The notes below the pieces were generated by a model. That model was not told the origin of the DNA. It searched no databases and saw nothing but the letters and a program-made list of their open reading frames with translations. The translations under genes and the position numbers were made by a program. A DNA stretch of 64,000 nucleotides from Yersinia aleksiciae (GTDB taxonomy: Bacteria; Pseudomonadota; Gammaproteobacteria; Enterobacterales; Enterobacteriaceae): contig NZ_CP011975.1 of the NCBI RefSeq assembly GCF_001047675.1, positions 2,086,073 through 2,150,072 on the forward strand. Reading direction: 5' to 3'. Of the stretch, positions 50,938-63,099 are shown piece after piece (positions within the stretch are counted from its first letter, which is position 1; each line of letters starts with the position of its first letter).

Positions 50938-51543
50938 TCATGCTTCAGATAGTGATAGCTTAATCGGTTCAACAGCGAAGGTAAGTCCTTTTTCGCCGTT
51001 ATCTGCTACAACATAGCGAATTGCGCCAACAGCATGGGTGTAGAAAGTTGAGCCTTTACCTTTGGTCAGCAACTGCTGCACGCTCTCAATGCTCTGCTGT
51101 AGCGTGAGTGTCGGTTCAAACTGCCGCATCAGGGCTGCCATATAGTTGACGGCCACCAGTCGGGCTGCTTTCTCTTCGCTCCCTTTTATCGGCAAATAGG
51201 TAATTTGTAAGGTCTTAATCTTACCGGTACCCTTTTCCAGTGCGGTTGACGCGTAGAGATTTTCATTAATCTTGCTGGCCGCCCGCGTCAGTGGTGGCGC
51301 ATCGTCTTTGACGATAATGGCGTGAAACTCACTGATGGGCAGTGTCGGGTTGGCGCGGTTATAACTTTCACGGAATTTAACCAAAGTTAAATCAAAGGTT
51401 GGCGCACCGGAAAGCAGATATGGTGCCGTCGGTTGTGCCTCTTCCGTTGGTTGACCACTGTCGTCTGCGGGATCGGCATGAGCGTGGCTAACCGTTGCCA
51501 TTAGCAGCAGTTGGGTTAACGTTGCGGCAATTTCTTTTCTCAT
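50938..51543 (-). CDS. yiiQ: YiiQ, DUF1454 periplasmic protein
   Basis: A 201-aa protein with a signal peptide (cleavage near VSHAHA) and the DUF1454 core TAPYLLSGAPTFDLTL, TRAASKINENLYASTALEKG and RYVVADNGEKGLTFAVEPIKLSL, nearly identical to E. coli YiiQ. Its function is unknown. It lies upstream of tpiA on the same strand and is divergent from yiiR, as in E. coli. Confidence 0.93.
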   Translation of the reverse strand: MRKEIAATLTQLLLMATVSHAHADPADDSGQPTEEAQPTAPYLLSGAPTFDLTLVKFRESYNRANPTLPISEFHAIIVKDDAPPLTRAASKINENLYASTALEKGTGKIKTLQITYLPIKGSEEKAARLVAVNYMAALMRQFEPTLTLQQSIESVQQLLTKGKGSTFYTHAVGAIRYVVADNGEKGLTFAVEPIKLSLSEA

Positions 51544-51689
51544 GACTTACGCCGTCGTTAGAAGTGTGTGAGGGGATTAAAACGGTAATCGGGGGTGATT
51601 GTCAAAATTCGCTGCAAAGTTTATCGGTTGGCTGTGTGGTTGAGTTACACTCTGGCACTATTAAATTAGGCCAGTGGATCAGTTCATCG

Positions 51690-52121
51690 ATGACAATACA
51701 GCAGTGGTGTTTTTCATTTAAAGGCCGTATCGGGCGGCGGGATTTTTGGATCTGGATTGGCCTGTGGCTTATGGCGATGCTGGTTATTTTTACGCTCGCC
51801 GGGCAAGATTTTCTACCTATTCAGACCGCCGCTTTTGCCATCGTTTTTTTACTGTGGCCAACGGCGGCAGTGGTGGTCAAGCGATTACATGATCGCAATA
51901 AAGCCGGCTGGTGGGCATTCTTGGTAGTGCTGGCCTGGATGCTGATGGCGGGTAACTGGCAGATGTTGGCCCCTATCTGGCAATGGGGCGTCGGGCGATT
52001 TATCCCTACGCTGATTATTGTCATGATGTTTATCGACTGTGGCGCGTTTCTGGGGACTGACGGCGATAACCGTTTTGGCCCACCGGCGGTGCCGGTAAAG
52101 TTTCTGGCAGATAAAGCATAA
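51690..52121 (+). CDS. yiiR: YiiR, DUF805 membrane protein
   Basis: A 143-aa protein with the DUF805 opening WCFSFKGRIGRRDFWIWIGLW, four hydrophobic segments, and the conserved RLHDRNKAGWWAF loop. The start at 51690 (MTIQQW) aligns with E. coli YiiR; a 42-residue upstream extension is not conserved. Function unknown. In E. coli fpr follows; here metF does. Confidence 0.92.
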   Translation: MTIQQWCFSFKGRIGRRDFWIWIGLWLMAMLVIFTLAGQDFLPIQTAAFAIVFLLWPTAAVVVKRLHDRNKAGWWAFLVVLAWMLMAGNWQMLAPIWQWGVGRFIPTLIIVMMFIDCGAFLGTDGDNRFGPPAVPVKFLADKA

Positions 52122-52199
52122 GGTCGGTTTGCGCGGGGGAGAGGCGAAGGAGGGTTCAGGTGCGACTAACCCCTCCTATTAGCCAAATACGTTAAACGC

Positions 52200-53389
<1,190 letters not shown>

Positions 53390-55825
53390 TTACAGCAGTT
53401 GAGACAGGCGGTTTAAATCAGATTGAATCGCACCGGCAGTGACATCGCGGCCAGCGCCTGGGCCACGGATCACCAGCGGATTATCGCGATACCAACGGCT
53501 CTCAATGGCGAAGACGTTATCGCACGGCAGCAAGGAAGCCAGTGGATGGTCAGCACGTACGGCTTCAACGCCCACCCGCGCTTTACCATTGGCATCAAAG
53601 CGTGCCACGTAACGTAACACCAGACCCATTTCATTCGCGGCTTCTAAGCGCTGAACCATTTGCTGATTCAATGCTTCACCGTTTTCGAAAAACTGATCCA
53701 CGGAGCCAACATCGGCACCCGCAGGCACCAGCGACTCCACCCGTACCTGATTCGGTTCGATGTCGTAACCCGCTTCACGGGCCAAAATCACCAACTTGCG
53801 CATCACATCCTGACCGGAGAGATCCACCCGCGGGTCCGGCTCGGTCAGCCCTTGCTGCCAAGCTTGATCCACCAGTTCGGTGAAGGGCACGGTACCGTCA
53901 AATTGCAGGAACAGCCAAGAGAGTGTACCGGAGAAAATACCGCTGATTGCCAGAATGCTGTCGCCGCTGTCACGCAGGTCACGCACCGTGTGGTTAACTG
54001 GCAAACCTGCGCCGACGGTGGCGTTATATAGCCAATGGCGGCCCGTTTTGGCGAAAGCATCGCGGATTTGGCGATAGTTATTGCTGCTGGACGCCCCGGC
54101 GAGCTTGTTGGCGCTGACAACGTGGAAGCCGTAGCTGGCGAAATCCAAATATTGCTCTGCCAGTGACTCGCTGGCGGTCACATCCAGTACGACCAAATCG
54201 TCAAACGGGTGCGCGCGCATCCACAAGAACAGTGACTCTTCATCCTGCTCTATGGCTTCGTCATCGTAAAAGGCCAATGTGCGACTGGCGTCTAATCCGT
54301 CATAGCTCAGCAGGCTGCGGCGGCTATCCACCACCCCTGCCAACACGAATTCAAAACCACTGCGGGCTGAAATATTCTTTTGCTCGCGAGCAAACAGCTC
54401 CAGCCAGCGGGCACCAATATTGCCTTTGCCGAACAGAACCAGACCGATACGTTTTTCCGCGCGGAACAACGACTGATGCAGACCCTGAATCAGGTGTTCT
54501 GTCGGCCCAAGGCGCAGAACAGCCACCAGACTGATGCCGTCTTCTGCTTGCCAGATAAACTCAACCGGTTGATCTTTAAGCTGTTGGTAGAAGCGGTGGC
54601 TGTGCAGTGGATTCTTACTCACCCCCGCGCCGACCAGTGCCACCAGTGCCAGTCCTTCGCGCAGGGATAATCTTCCCGGCAGCGTGGCATCTTCCAGCAC
54701 GCGGAGCGCACTGTTCACCACCTCTGAGGTATAGCAAAGTTGCAGCAGGTTGCGATCCGGGTGAATACCGGTCGCCAGCGGCTTGATTTGCGCGCGTTTG
54801 AGCAGCAAATCGATCTCTTTTTGCGCCAGTGAGAAGTCATGATGGCCGGCAATCTGTAATTCTATCAGGCAGACATCATCATGGCTGGTGACAATTTTGG
54901 CACCCGAGCCAGAGGCCAATACGCGCTCGATACGGGTGGAGCCTTGTTCCGGCTGATAGCTACAACGCAGCTGCAAATCGATATCGCTGCCTGAAACTGG
55001 CTGTAATGTGCGGGTGTGCAACACTGGCGCGGCCAAACGGGCCAGTTCACTGGCTTCATCCAACCGCAGCAGAGGCAGCAGACAGGCGTCTTTCACTTTG
55101 CGCGGGTCAGCACTGTAGACCCCAGCAACGTCACTCCAAATGGTGACCCGTTCGACACCCGCCAGCGCGCCAACTTGCGTCGCGGAATAGTCACTGCCGT
55201 TACGCCCTAACAGCACGGTTTCACCGGCGTTATTGCGCGAAATAAAGCCGGTCACCACTAAACGTTGATGCGGGTGCTGCGTGATCAATTGTTGCAACAA
55301 CGGGTAAGAGCGGCCTTCATCGATCTGGGGTTGTGCCGCCCGCTCAGCACGCAGGAAACTGCGCGCATCCAGCCAGCTTGCCTTCATATCCAGCTTGTTC
55401 AGCACCGCAGCCATCAGGCGGGCGGACCAAATCTCGCCATGCCCAACCACTTCGGCATAAGTTGCATCGTCGATTTTGTTATCCAGCAAACCGGCCAGTC
55501 GCTCCAAATCATGGATAAACTCGCTAATCAGTGGCTCAGCCATTTCTGGTGATAATAAACCGCTGATCAGGTCGTGCTGATAACGCCGCAGATTTTGCTG
55601 CACCTGATGGGCAGAAAGACGATCGCTTTGGCTGAGTTTCAACCAGCTGATCAGTTGGTTGGTGGTACTCCCTGCCGCAGACACCACCATCAGATCGCCG
55701 GGGTGACTGTAGTTGGCCATAATATTAGCCACCCGCAGGTAACACTTCACGTCCGCAAGGCTACTACCACCAAACTTATGCAGCTGACGGCCAGTGACCG
55801 CCGCTGCTACCGCTGTTGCATTCAT
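53390..55825 (-). CDS. metL: MetL, bifunctional aspartokinase II / homoserine dehydrogenase II
   Basis: Fused enzyme for the first and third steps of the aspartate pathway toward methionine. The aspartokinase half has HKFGGSSLAD and TGFISRNNAGETVLLGRNGSDYSA. ACT-like linkers occupy roughly 310-455. The homoserine dehydrogenase half has LVLFGKGNIGARWLEL, SANKLAGAS and VGAGLPVNHTVRDL. It has 811 aa, full length. It starts 2 nt after the metB stop, forming metBL. Confidence 0.98.
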   Translation of the reverse strand: MNATAVAAAVTGRQLHKFGGSSLADVKCYLRVANIMANYSHPGDLMVVSAAGSTTNQLISWLKLSQSDRLSAHQVQQNLRRYQHDLISGLLSPEMAEPLISEFIHDLERLAGLLDNKIDDATYAEVVGHGEIWSARLMAAVLNKLDMKASWLDARSFLRAERAAQPQIDEGRSYPLLQQLITQHPHQRLVVTGFISRNNAGETVLLGRNGSDYSATQVGALAGVERVTIWSDVAGVYSADPRKVKDACLLPLLRLDEASELARLAAPVLHTRTLQPVSGSDIDLQLRCSYQPEQGSTRIERVLASGSGAKIVTSHDDVCLIELQIAGHHDFSLAQKEIDLLLKRAQIKPLATGIHPDRNLLQLCYTSEVVNSALRVLEDATLPGRLSLREGLALVALVGAGVSKNPLHSHRFYQQLKDQPVEFIWQAEDGISLVAVLRLGPTEHLIQGLHQSLFRAEKRIGLVLFGKGNIGARWLELFAREQKNISARSGFEFVLAGVVDSRRSLLSYDGLDASRTLAFYDDEAIEQDEESLFLWMRAHPFDDLVVLDVTASESLAEQYLDFASYGFHVVSANKLAGASSSNNYRQIRDAFAKTGRHWLYNATVGAGLPVNHTVRDLRDSGDSILAISGIFSGTLSWLFLQFDGTVPFTELVDQAWQQGLTEPDPRVDLSGQDVMRKLVILAREAGYDIEPNQVRVESLVPAGADVGSVDQFFENGEALNQQMVQRLEAANEMGLVLRYVARFDANGKARVGVEAVRADHPLASLLPCDNVFAIESRWYRDNPLVIRGPGAGRDVTAGAIQSDLNRLSQLL

Positions 55826-55827
55826 GC

Positions 55828-56988
55828 TTACCTCGTTCCCGCCAACTGGAAGGCATTTTCCAAATCGGCAATCAAATCTTCGCTGTCTTCAATACCCACG
55901 GAAATACGCAACAAGCTATCAGTAATCCCTGCGGCAGTGCGCGCTTCTGGCGCCATACCGGCATGGGTCATGGTCGCCGCATGGGAAATCAGGCTCTCCA
56001 CGCCGCCCAAAGACTCCGCCAAGGTAAATAGCTCAAGGGCAGAGAGGAAACGACGTAACACCTGCTCATCACCATCGAACTCAAAACTGAGCATCGCACC
56101 AAAACCTGACTGCTGACGGCAAGCAATTTCGTGGCCGGGATGTTGTGGCAGAGAAGGATGATACAGCTTTTTCACCAAAGGCTGCTGCTGTAAATAACGA
56201 ACGATGTCGTCGGCATTCCGTTGCTGTTGAGCCATACGTGGCGACAAGGTACGCAAACCGCGTAATAACAGGTAGCTATCAAAGGCCGCGCCAGTGACAC
56301 CGATATTATTCGCCCACCAGGCCAGCTCGACTGCCAGCTCAGGATCTTTGGCAATCACCGCACCGGCCACCACATCGGAGTGGCCATTTAGATATTTGGT
56401 ACAGGAGTGCACCACCAGGTCCGCGCCCAAAGCGAGCGGCTGCTGCAAGGCTGGGCTGAGGAAGGTATTGTCGCAAACAGTCAGTGCGCCGACAGCATGG
56501 GCTGCTTTGCAGATGGCGGCAATATCCACCACCCGCAGTAACGGATTACTGGGTGTTTCAATCAATACCAGCTTAGGTTTTTCAGCTAATGCGCGGCTTA
56601 GGGCCACTTCATCACCCTGATCAACAAACAGCACGCGGTACGCCCCGCGCTTGCTCAGGCTATCGAATAAACGGTAGCTGCCACCGTAACAGTCATGGGG
56701 TGCGACCAACAGATCGCCCGGTTTAAGAAAGGTGGTGCAAACCAAATGAATCGCCGACATCCCGCTGCTGGTCATGACCGCACCGGCCCCCCCTTCCAGT
56801 TCAGCCAAAGCCCGCTGCACCACATCACGCGTCGGGTTACCACGCCGTGAATAGTCATGGGCGCGTGGCTGATTGAAATCGATAAAGTTGTAAGTACTGG
56901 AGAGGTGAATCGGGGGGACAACGCAGCCGTATTGCTCGTCGTCATTCAACCCGCTACGGACTGCTATTGTTGCCTGTTTACGCGTCAT
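55828..56988 (-). CDS. metB: MetB, cystathionine gamma-synthase
   Basis: PLP enzyme joining O-succinylhomoserine and cysteine to cystathionine. It shows YSRRGNPTRD, SGMSAIHLV, DNTFLSPALQQP and the Schiff-base Lys in HSCTKYLNGHSD. The start at 56988 (MTRKQATIAVRSGL) gives 386 aa, identical to the E. coli length; an upstream extension overlaps the operator and is unlikely. It is first in metBL and divergent from metJ. Confidence 0.98.
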   Translation of the reverse strand: MTRKQATIAVRSGLNDDEQYGCVVPPIHLSSTYNFIDFNQPRAHDYSRRGNPTRDVVQRALAELEGGAGAVMTSSGMSAIHLVCTTFLKPGDLLVAPHDCYGGSYRLFDSLSKRGAYRVLFVDQGDEVALSRALAEKPKLVLIETPSNPLLRVVDIAAICKAAHAVGALTVCDNTFLSPALQQPLALGADLVVHSCTKYLNGHSDVVAGAVIAKDPELAVELAWWANNIGVTGAAFDSYLLLRGLRTLSPRMAQQQRNADDIVRYLQQQPLVKKLYHPSLPQHPGHEIACRQQSGFGAMLSFEFDGDEQVLRRFLSALELFTLAESLGGVESLISHAATMTHAGMAPEARTAAGITDSLLRISVGIEDSEDLIADLENAFQLAGTR

Positions 56989-57047
56989 ATGGATTTCCAC
57001 CAGCCGGGATCGAGAAAATGTTACGTCAGAGTAGACGCACAAATTAC

Positions 57048-57079
57048 GGACGTCAATACATCTGGACATCTAAACTTCT
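57048..57079. promoter_or_regulatory. MetJ operator: four tandem met boxes between metB and metJ
   Basis: Four consecutive octamers, GGACGTCA, ATACATCT, GGACATCT and AAACTTCT, each match AGACGTCT at 6 of 8 positions. The array lies in the divergent metB/metJ region, the classic MetJ target, controlling metBL and metJ itself. Confidence 0.85.
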
Positions 57080-57346
57080 TTGCGTATAGATTGAGCAATG
57101 GAATAATAACCGCTAAAATTATAGAGGTTTTAGATATCTTAATGATGTCAGTCAGGTTTCGGTGAGGTTTTGTTTCATCGCAAAGGCGACAGAGAAAGGT
57201 ATGGGCTATTAATAAATAGCGAAAATGATTAAATGAGTGATGTTAGTCTAGTAAAATTGACATTTACTTAGTGAGAACAGCGAAGATCGGGCATAATTGG
57301 CCCGTTTTCAGAATTTAGTATTTTTCCGATAAATTTAAGGTGTCCC

Positions 57347-57664
57347 ATGGCTGAGTGGAACGGCGAGTATGTCAGCCCTTACGCTGAACACGGCAAGAAA
57401 AGCGAACAGGTCAAAAAAATTACGGTATCCATTCCGCTGAAGGTGTTAAAAATCCTTACGGATGAGCGAACCCGCCGTCAGGTGAATAACCTGCGCCATG
57501 CCACCAACAGTGAACTGTTGTGTGAGGCTTTTTTGCATGCATTTACTGGACAGCCGCTGCCGAATGACGAAGATCTGCGTAAAGAGCGCAGTGATGAAAT
57601 CCCGGAAGCCGCGAAGATTTTAATGCGTGAATTGGGTGTTGATCCCGATACTTGGGAATATTGA
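57347..57664 (+). CDS. metJ: MetJ, methionine repressor
   Basis: A 105-aa ribbon-helix-helix repressor with S-adenosylmethionine as corepressor. [23 protein letters not shown] provides the DNA-contacting beta-ribbon and first helix; [25 protein letters not shown] carries the second helix. The length matches E. coli. It is divergent from metB with met boxes between, and followed by a strong shared terminator with rpmE. Confidence 0.99.
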   Translation: MAEWNGEYVSPYAEHGKKSEQVKKITVSIPLKVLKILTDERTRRQVNNLRHATNSELLCEAFLHAFTGQPLPNDEDLRKERSDEIPEAAKILMRELGVDPDTWEY

Positions 57665-57716
57665 TTTCCCACGACGACCCTGCTCATCAATGCATGTGAA
57701 TGGGGGAGTAGAAATG

Positions 57717-57742
57717 AAAAAAGGCGCCTAAGGCGCCTTTTT
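57717..57742. terminator. Bidirectional terminator between metJ and rpmE
   Basis: AAAAAAGGCGCC (57717-57728) and GGCGCCTTTTT (57732-57742) form a GC-rich stem with A-run and T-run flanks, symmetrical for both convergent genes. Confidence 0.85.
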
Positions 57743-57759
57743 CGTCTGACGGGCAGAGA

Positions 57760-57978
57760 TTACTTCTTAGCTGCACCTGGCACGCTGAAACGCTTGTTGA
57801 AGCGGTCAACACGGCCACCGGTCGCAACATCACGCTGCTTGCCAGTGTAGAACGGGTGGCATTCGCCGCACACGTCCAGATTCAGGTCATGACCAACAGT
57901 AGAGTTGATCTTGATAACGTTACCGCAAGAGCAAGAAGCAGTAACTAAATCGTATTTAGGGTGGATACCTTGTTTCAT
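57760..57978 (-). CDS. rpmE: Ribosomal protein bL31 (zinc form)
   Basis: A 72-aa protein with four zinc-ligand Cys (SCSCGN at about 16 and 18, DVCGECHPF at 37 and 40), marking the zinc-containing type A paralogue. [20 protein letters not shown] is the conserved core. It lies between metJ and priA, as in E. coli. Confidence 0.99.
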   Translation of the reverse strand: MKQGIHPKYDLVTASCSCGNVIKINSTVGHDLNLDVCGECHPFYTGKQRDVATGGRVDRFNKRFSVPGAAKK

Positions 57979-58223
57979 GGAAACCTCTATATTTAGGCCG
58001 TGTCGCTATCCAGCCCTGTTCCGCCAGACACCACACGATTGATAACTAACAATCGCTGATAAAGTAACCAACGCTTGTTAACAGGATTTGATATCGAATT
58101 ATACCAAAGGCGGCGAATCATACAGAATTTGCCAAAGCCGCGCAATCGAATCCGCACATTGTGAAGCATGCGGTGTAAACTGTTCAATCTTTTTTATTCA
58201 GGCCAATTTTTTATTCAGGATGA

Positions 58224-60428
<2,205 letters not shown>

Positions 60429-60429
60429 T

Positions 60430-60558
60430 TACCCTGCGTCCTTGACGCCACAGCGTTGTTGGCTTCACTCACTCACCCGAATCACTGACTGATGTCAGCT
60501 CATCGGGACTTATTCGTTTGCCGCCTAGCTGTGACGCCAATGACTTTGGGTAATACCC
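60430..60558. repeat. Palindromic intergenic repeat, copy 3
   Basis: Same element as at 16145-16402, beginning CCCTGCGTCCTTGACGC and ending GCCAATGACTTTGGGT, with the central CTGAC-tgat-GTCAG stem. It differs from copies 1 and 2 at about a dozen positions (for example GGCTTCACTCACTCACC). It begins 2 nt after the priA stop. Confidence 0.8.
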
Positions 60559-60680
60559 TTCCTAATTGACGCCACAGCGTTGTTGGCTTCACTCACTCAC
60601 CCGAATTACTGACTGATGTCAGCTCATCGGGACTTATTCGTTTGCCGCCTAGCTGTGACGCCAATGACTTTGGGTAATAG
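60559..60680. repeat. Palindromic intergenic repeat, copy 4 (direct tandem)
   Basis: Nearly identical to copy 3 with an offset of 124 bp; the left end is shortened to CCTAATTGACGCC and one base differs in the first inner arm (CCCGAATTACTGAC). It forms the second head-to-tail pair in this window. Confidence 0.8.
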
Positions 60681-61014
60681 GAACTCTTCGTCTTATTTGT
60701 CACGTAAATGGGTGATTTGCGATTTGATCTGTATCTCTAAGCAATCGTTTACCCTGCTTTCTGCGAGCCAGTTCGAAAAAACCTACTTATGTCACACTTT
60801 TAATGCAAATTAGGTAACAAATTGCCCCCACTATCTGTATAGAATGTCGCAAAGTCTGTATTTAACCGAAACCACACTGCCATGAAAGGATATGAGTGCG
60901 GCTAACCGATAACCAAGGTTGACGTGTGACAACTCGTTAATATCCTGAGCCATTGGCCTCGGGATATCTCAAAACAATTAGTGCTGGCAGGGAGCCAAAG
61001 CAAGGAGAAAGGCG
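60681..61014 (+). promoter_or_regulatory. cytR upstream region with leader hairpin
   Basis: About 330 bp without a gene. ATATCCTGAG (60940-60949) pairs with CCTCGGGATAT (60957-60967) to form a stem close to the cytR start, with no T-run. The cytR promoter must be here, but no clear -35/-10 pair was chosen. Confidence 0.35.
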
Positions 61015-62043
61015 TTGGAAGAGAAGAAAGAATTCACGGTAGCCACCATGAAAGACGTTGCTGGAATGGCAGGCGTTTCAACTGCAACGGTGTCACGCGC
61101 ACTGATGAATCCAGAAAAGGTTTCAGCAGTGACTCGGCAAAAGGTGGAGCAAGCTGTTCTGGCTGTGGGTTACTCTCCTCACGCTTTGTCTCGCAACATT
61201 AAACGTAATGAATCGCGCACGATCCTGGTCATCGTACCGGATATCAGTGATCCGTTTTTTGCCGACATCATTCAGGGCATTGAGCATGCGGCAGCCCAAC
61301 AAGATTATTTGATCTTAATTGGCGACTGCGCACAACAAACCCAGCAAGAGCGCACCTTTGTTAACCTGATCATTACCAAGCAGATCGATGGCATGCTGCT
61401 GTTAGGCTCTAATCTGCCGTTTGATGCCAGCAAAGAGGAGCAGCGCAATCTGCCGCCAATGGTGATGGCGAACGAGTTCTCACCTGAGCTGGAGCTGCCC
61501 ACGGTACATATCGATAATCTGACCGCCGCCTATGAAGCGGTGAACTATCTGCATGAGTTGGGGCACAAACGCATTGCCTGTGTGGCGGGGCCTGAGACGT
61601 TGCCGCTGAGCCATTATCGGCTACAGGGCTATATTCAAGCACTGCGTCGCAATGGTATCGCAGTCGATAGCGACTATATTCTGCGTGGTGACTTCAGCTA
61701 TGAAGCGGGCGCTGAAACCTTTGCAACTCTGATGGCACTACCCAATCCGCCCACAGCAATATTTTGTCACAATGATGTGATGGCGATAGGGGCCATGTGG
61801 CAGGCGAAGAGAATGGGGCTAAGTGTGCCGCAGGATGTCTCGCTGGTCGGGTTTGACAACCTCAAGCTGTCGCAGTATTGCGATCCCCCTTTAACCACGG
61901 TCGCGCAACCTCGTTATCAAATTGGTCAGCAAGCCATGTTACTATTACTCGAGCAGTTACAAGGGCATTCAGTACAAAGTGGCTCCCGCTTGTTAGACAC
62001 CGAATTAATCATCAGGGAAAGTACTGCTGCGCCTAAAAGCTAG
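61015..62043 (+). CDS. cytR: CytR, LacI-family nucleoside-responsive repressor
   Basis: Repressor of nucleoside transport and catabolism genes, acting with CRP and relieved by cytidine. It has 342 aa with an N-terminal LacI HTH (ATMKDVAGMAGVSTATVSRAL) and hinge, and a periplasmic-binding-protein-like C domain (SRTILVIVPDISDPFF, IDGMLLLGSN, PTAIFCHNDVMAIGAMW). The TTG start at 61015 is supported by AAGGAG at 61001-61006 with normal spacing and by the N-terminal alignment. It lies between priA and ftsN, as in E. coli. Confidence 0.96.
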   Translation: MEEKKEFTVATMKDVAGMAGVSTATVSRALMNPEKVSAVTRQKVEQAVLAVGYSPHALSRNIKRNESRTILVIVPDISDPFFADIIQGIEHAAAQQDYLILIGDCAQQTQQERTFVNLIITKQIDGMLLLGSNLPFDASKEEQRNLPPMVMANEFSPELELPTVHIDNLTAAYEAVNYLHELGHKRIACVAGPETLPLSHYRLQGYIQALRRNGIAVDSDYILRGDFSYEAGAETFATLMALPNPPTAIFCHNDVMAIGAMWQAKRMGLSVPQDVSLVGFDNLKLSQYCDPPLTTVAQPRYQIGQQAMLLLLEQLQGHSVQSGSRLLDTELIIRESTAAPKS

Positions 62044-62108
62044 GCAAATATTCAGGGGTTCAGTAACATGACGGACTTATCCCATCATTACGACGCAGCG
62101 AAACGATA

Positions 62109-62999
62109 GTGGCACAAAGAGATTATGTAAGCCGAGGGCGCTCAGGAGCGCGGCGCAAAAGCCCCAGCCGGAAAAAACGCAGTGCTCCAGCAATATCTAA
62201 AACCGTGGTGGCGCTGGCCGTCGCGCTGTTAGTGGTATTTGTTGGTGGCCTCTATTTCATCACCCACAATAAACCGGGTGAACTTCCGCTGTTGCCCAGC
62301 CATGACCCACGCACGGGCAATGGGCTACCACCTAAGCCGGAAGAGCGCTGGCGCTACATTAAAGAGCTGGAAAATCGCCAAATTGGCGTACCGACACCGA
62401 CAGAGCCTTCTGCGGGTGGCGAAGTTAATTCCCAGACTCAACTGACGAATGAGCAGCGGCAGTTACTTGAGCAGATGCAGGCGGATATGCGTCAGCAGCC
62501 GACACAGCTGTCAGAGGTGCCTTATAACCAAGGGCTCTCGGTACCACGTTCAGCGGTGACTATCACTCCGCCGCCGACCAATATGCAGCAGCCGCTAACA
62601 CAGCCACGTCAAGTGACCACACCGACACAACCGCTAACGCAGCCACGTCAAGTGACCACACAGCCACAGACGCCAGTACCGTCGCAGGTGACTACACCGC
62701 CGCGTACCCAGCCTGTAGCGCCGGTAACACCCGCTGTTACACCGCCGAAGCCGGAAAAAGAGAAAGAAAAAGCGCAACGTTGGATGGTGCAATGTGGTTC
62801 ATTCAAAGCCGTTGATCAGGCTGAATCTATCCGCGCCCAACTGGCATTTGGTGGTATCGAAAGCCGCATTACCGCTGGCGGTGGCTGGAATCGCGTGGTG
62901 CTCGGCCCATACAGCAGCAAAGCGGCGGCAGATAAAACCTTGCAGCGTTTGAAAGATGCTGGTCAATCAGGATGCATTCCCCTCGCTGTCGGGGGTTGA
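62109..62999 (+). CDS. ftsN: FtsN, essential divisome activator
   Basis: Bitopic inner-membrane protein that triggers septal peptidoglycan synthesis. It has 296 aa with a basic cytosolic N-terminus (AQRDYVSRGRSG), a TM helix at about 34-56, and a long Pro/Gln/Thr linker. The C-terminal SPOR domain (about 218-290, RWMVQCGSFKAVDQAES, VVLGPYSSKAAAD) binds denuded glycan. The GTG start at 62109 matches E. coli usage. The linker carries a 13-residue tandem duplication (QPLTQPRQVTTPT). The stop codon lies within the hslV promoter. Confidence 0.97.
   Translation: MAQRDYVSRGRSGARRKSPSRKKRSAPAISKTVVALAVALLVVFVGGLYFITHNKPGELPLLPSHDPRTGNGLPPKPEERWRYIKELENRQIGVPTPTEPSAGGEVNSQTQLTNEQRQLLEQMQADMRQQPTQLSEVPYNQGLSVPRSAVTITPPPTNMQQPLTQPRQVTTPTQPLTQPRQVTTQPQTPVPSQVTTPPRTQPVAPVTPAVTPPKPEKEKEKAQRWMVQCGSFKAVDQAESIRAQLAFGGIESRITAGGGWNRVVLGPYSSKAAADKTLQRLKDAGQSGCIPLAVGG
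62589..62661 (+). repeat. 39-bp in-frame tandem repeat in ftsN
   Basis: CAGCCGCTAACACAGCCACG at 62589 recurs 39 bp later at 62628 (CAACCGCTAACGCAGCCACG), two near-identical units encoding QPLTQPRQVTT. A third, weaker relative follows (PSQVTTPPRTQP). It sits in the disordered linker, so copy number could vary without affecting the domains. Confidence 0.8.
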
Positions 63000-63027
63000 A
63001 AAGTCGTAATCCTCCCCCATTTATAAT
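62996..63027 (+). promoter_or_regulatory. Sigma-32 heat-shock promoter of hslVU
   Basis: TTGAAA (62996-63001) and CCCCATTT (63015-63022) are separated by 13 nt, matching the RpoH consensus CTTGAAA-N13-CCCCATNT closely. A sigma-70-like TATAAT overlaps at 63022-63027. The -35 overlaps the ftsN stop codon. Confidence 0.85.
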
Positions 63028-63036
63028 CTCAATATA

Positions 63037-63069
63037 CCCCATACTGTTTTTCTGAAAGACAGTATGGGG
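63037..63069 (+). promoter_or_regulatory. 5' UTR stem-loop of hslVU mRNA
   Basis: CCCCATACTG (63037-63046) pairs perfectly with CAGTATGGGG (63060-63069) around a 13-nt loop. It lies between the heat-shock promoter and the hslV SD and has no T-run. E. coli hslVU has a comparable leader stem-loop reported to affect mRNA stability. Confidence 0.7.
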
Positions 63070-63099
63070 GTCCATTCAGTCTGCAACGAGGGTTCGCTC

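Noticed and set aside
60616..60813. 65-aa ORF after priA
   Set aside because: It starts inside a palindromic repeat and runs into the cytR upstream region with no SD; it is a chance frame.
63064..63099. ATG at 63064 as the HslV start
   Set aside because: It would place 12 residues before the catalytic Thr that must be N-terminal after Met removal, and it lies at the leader hairpin.
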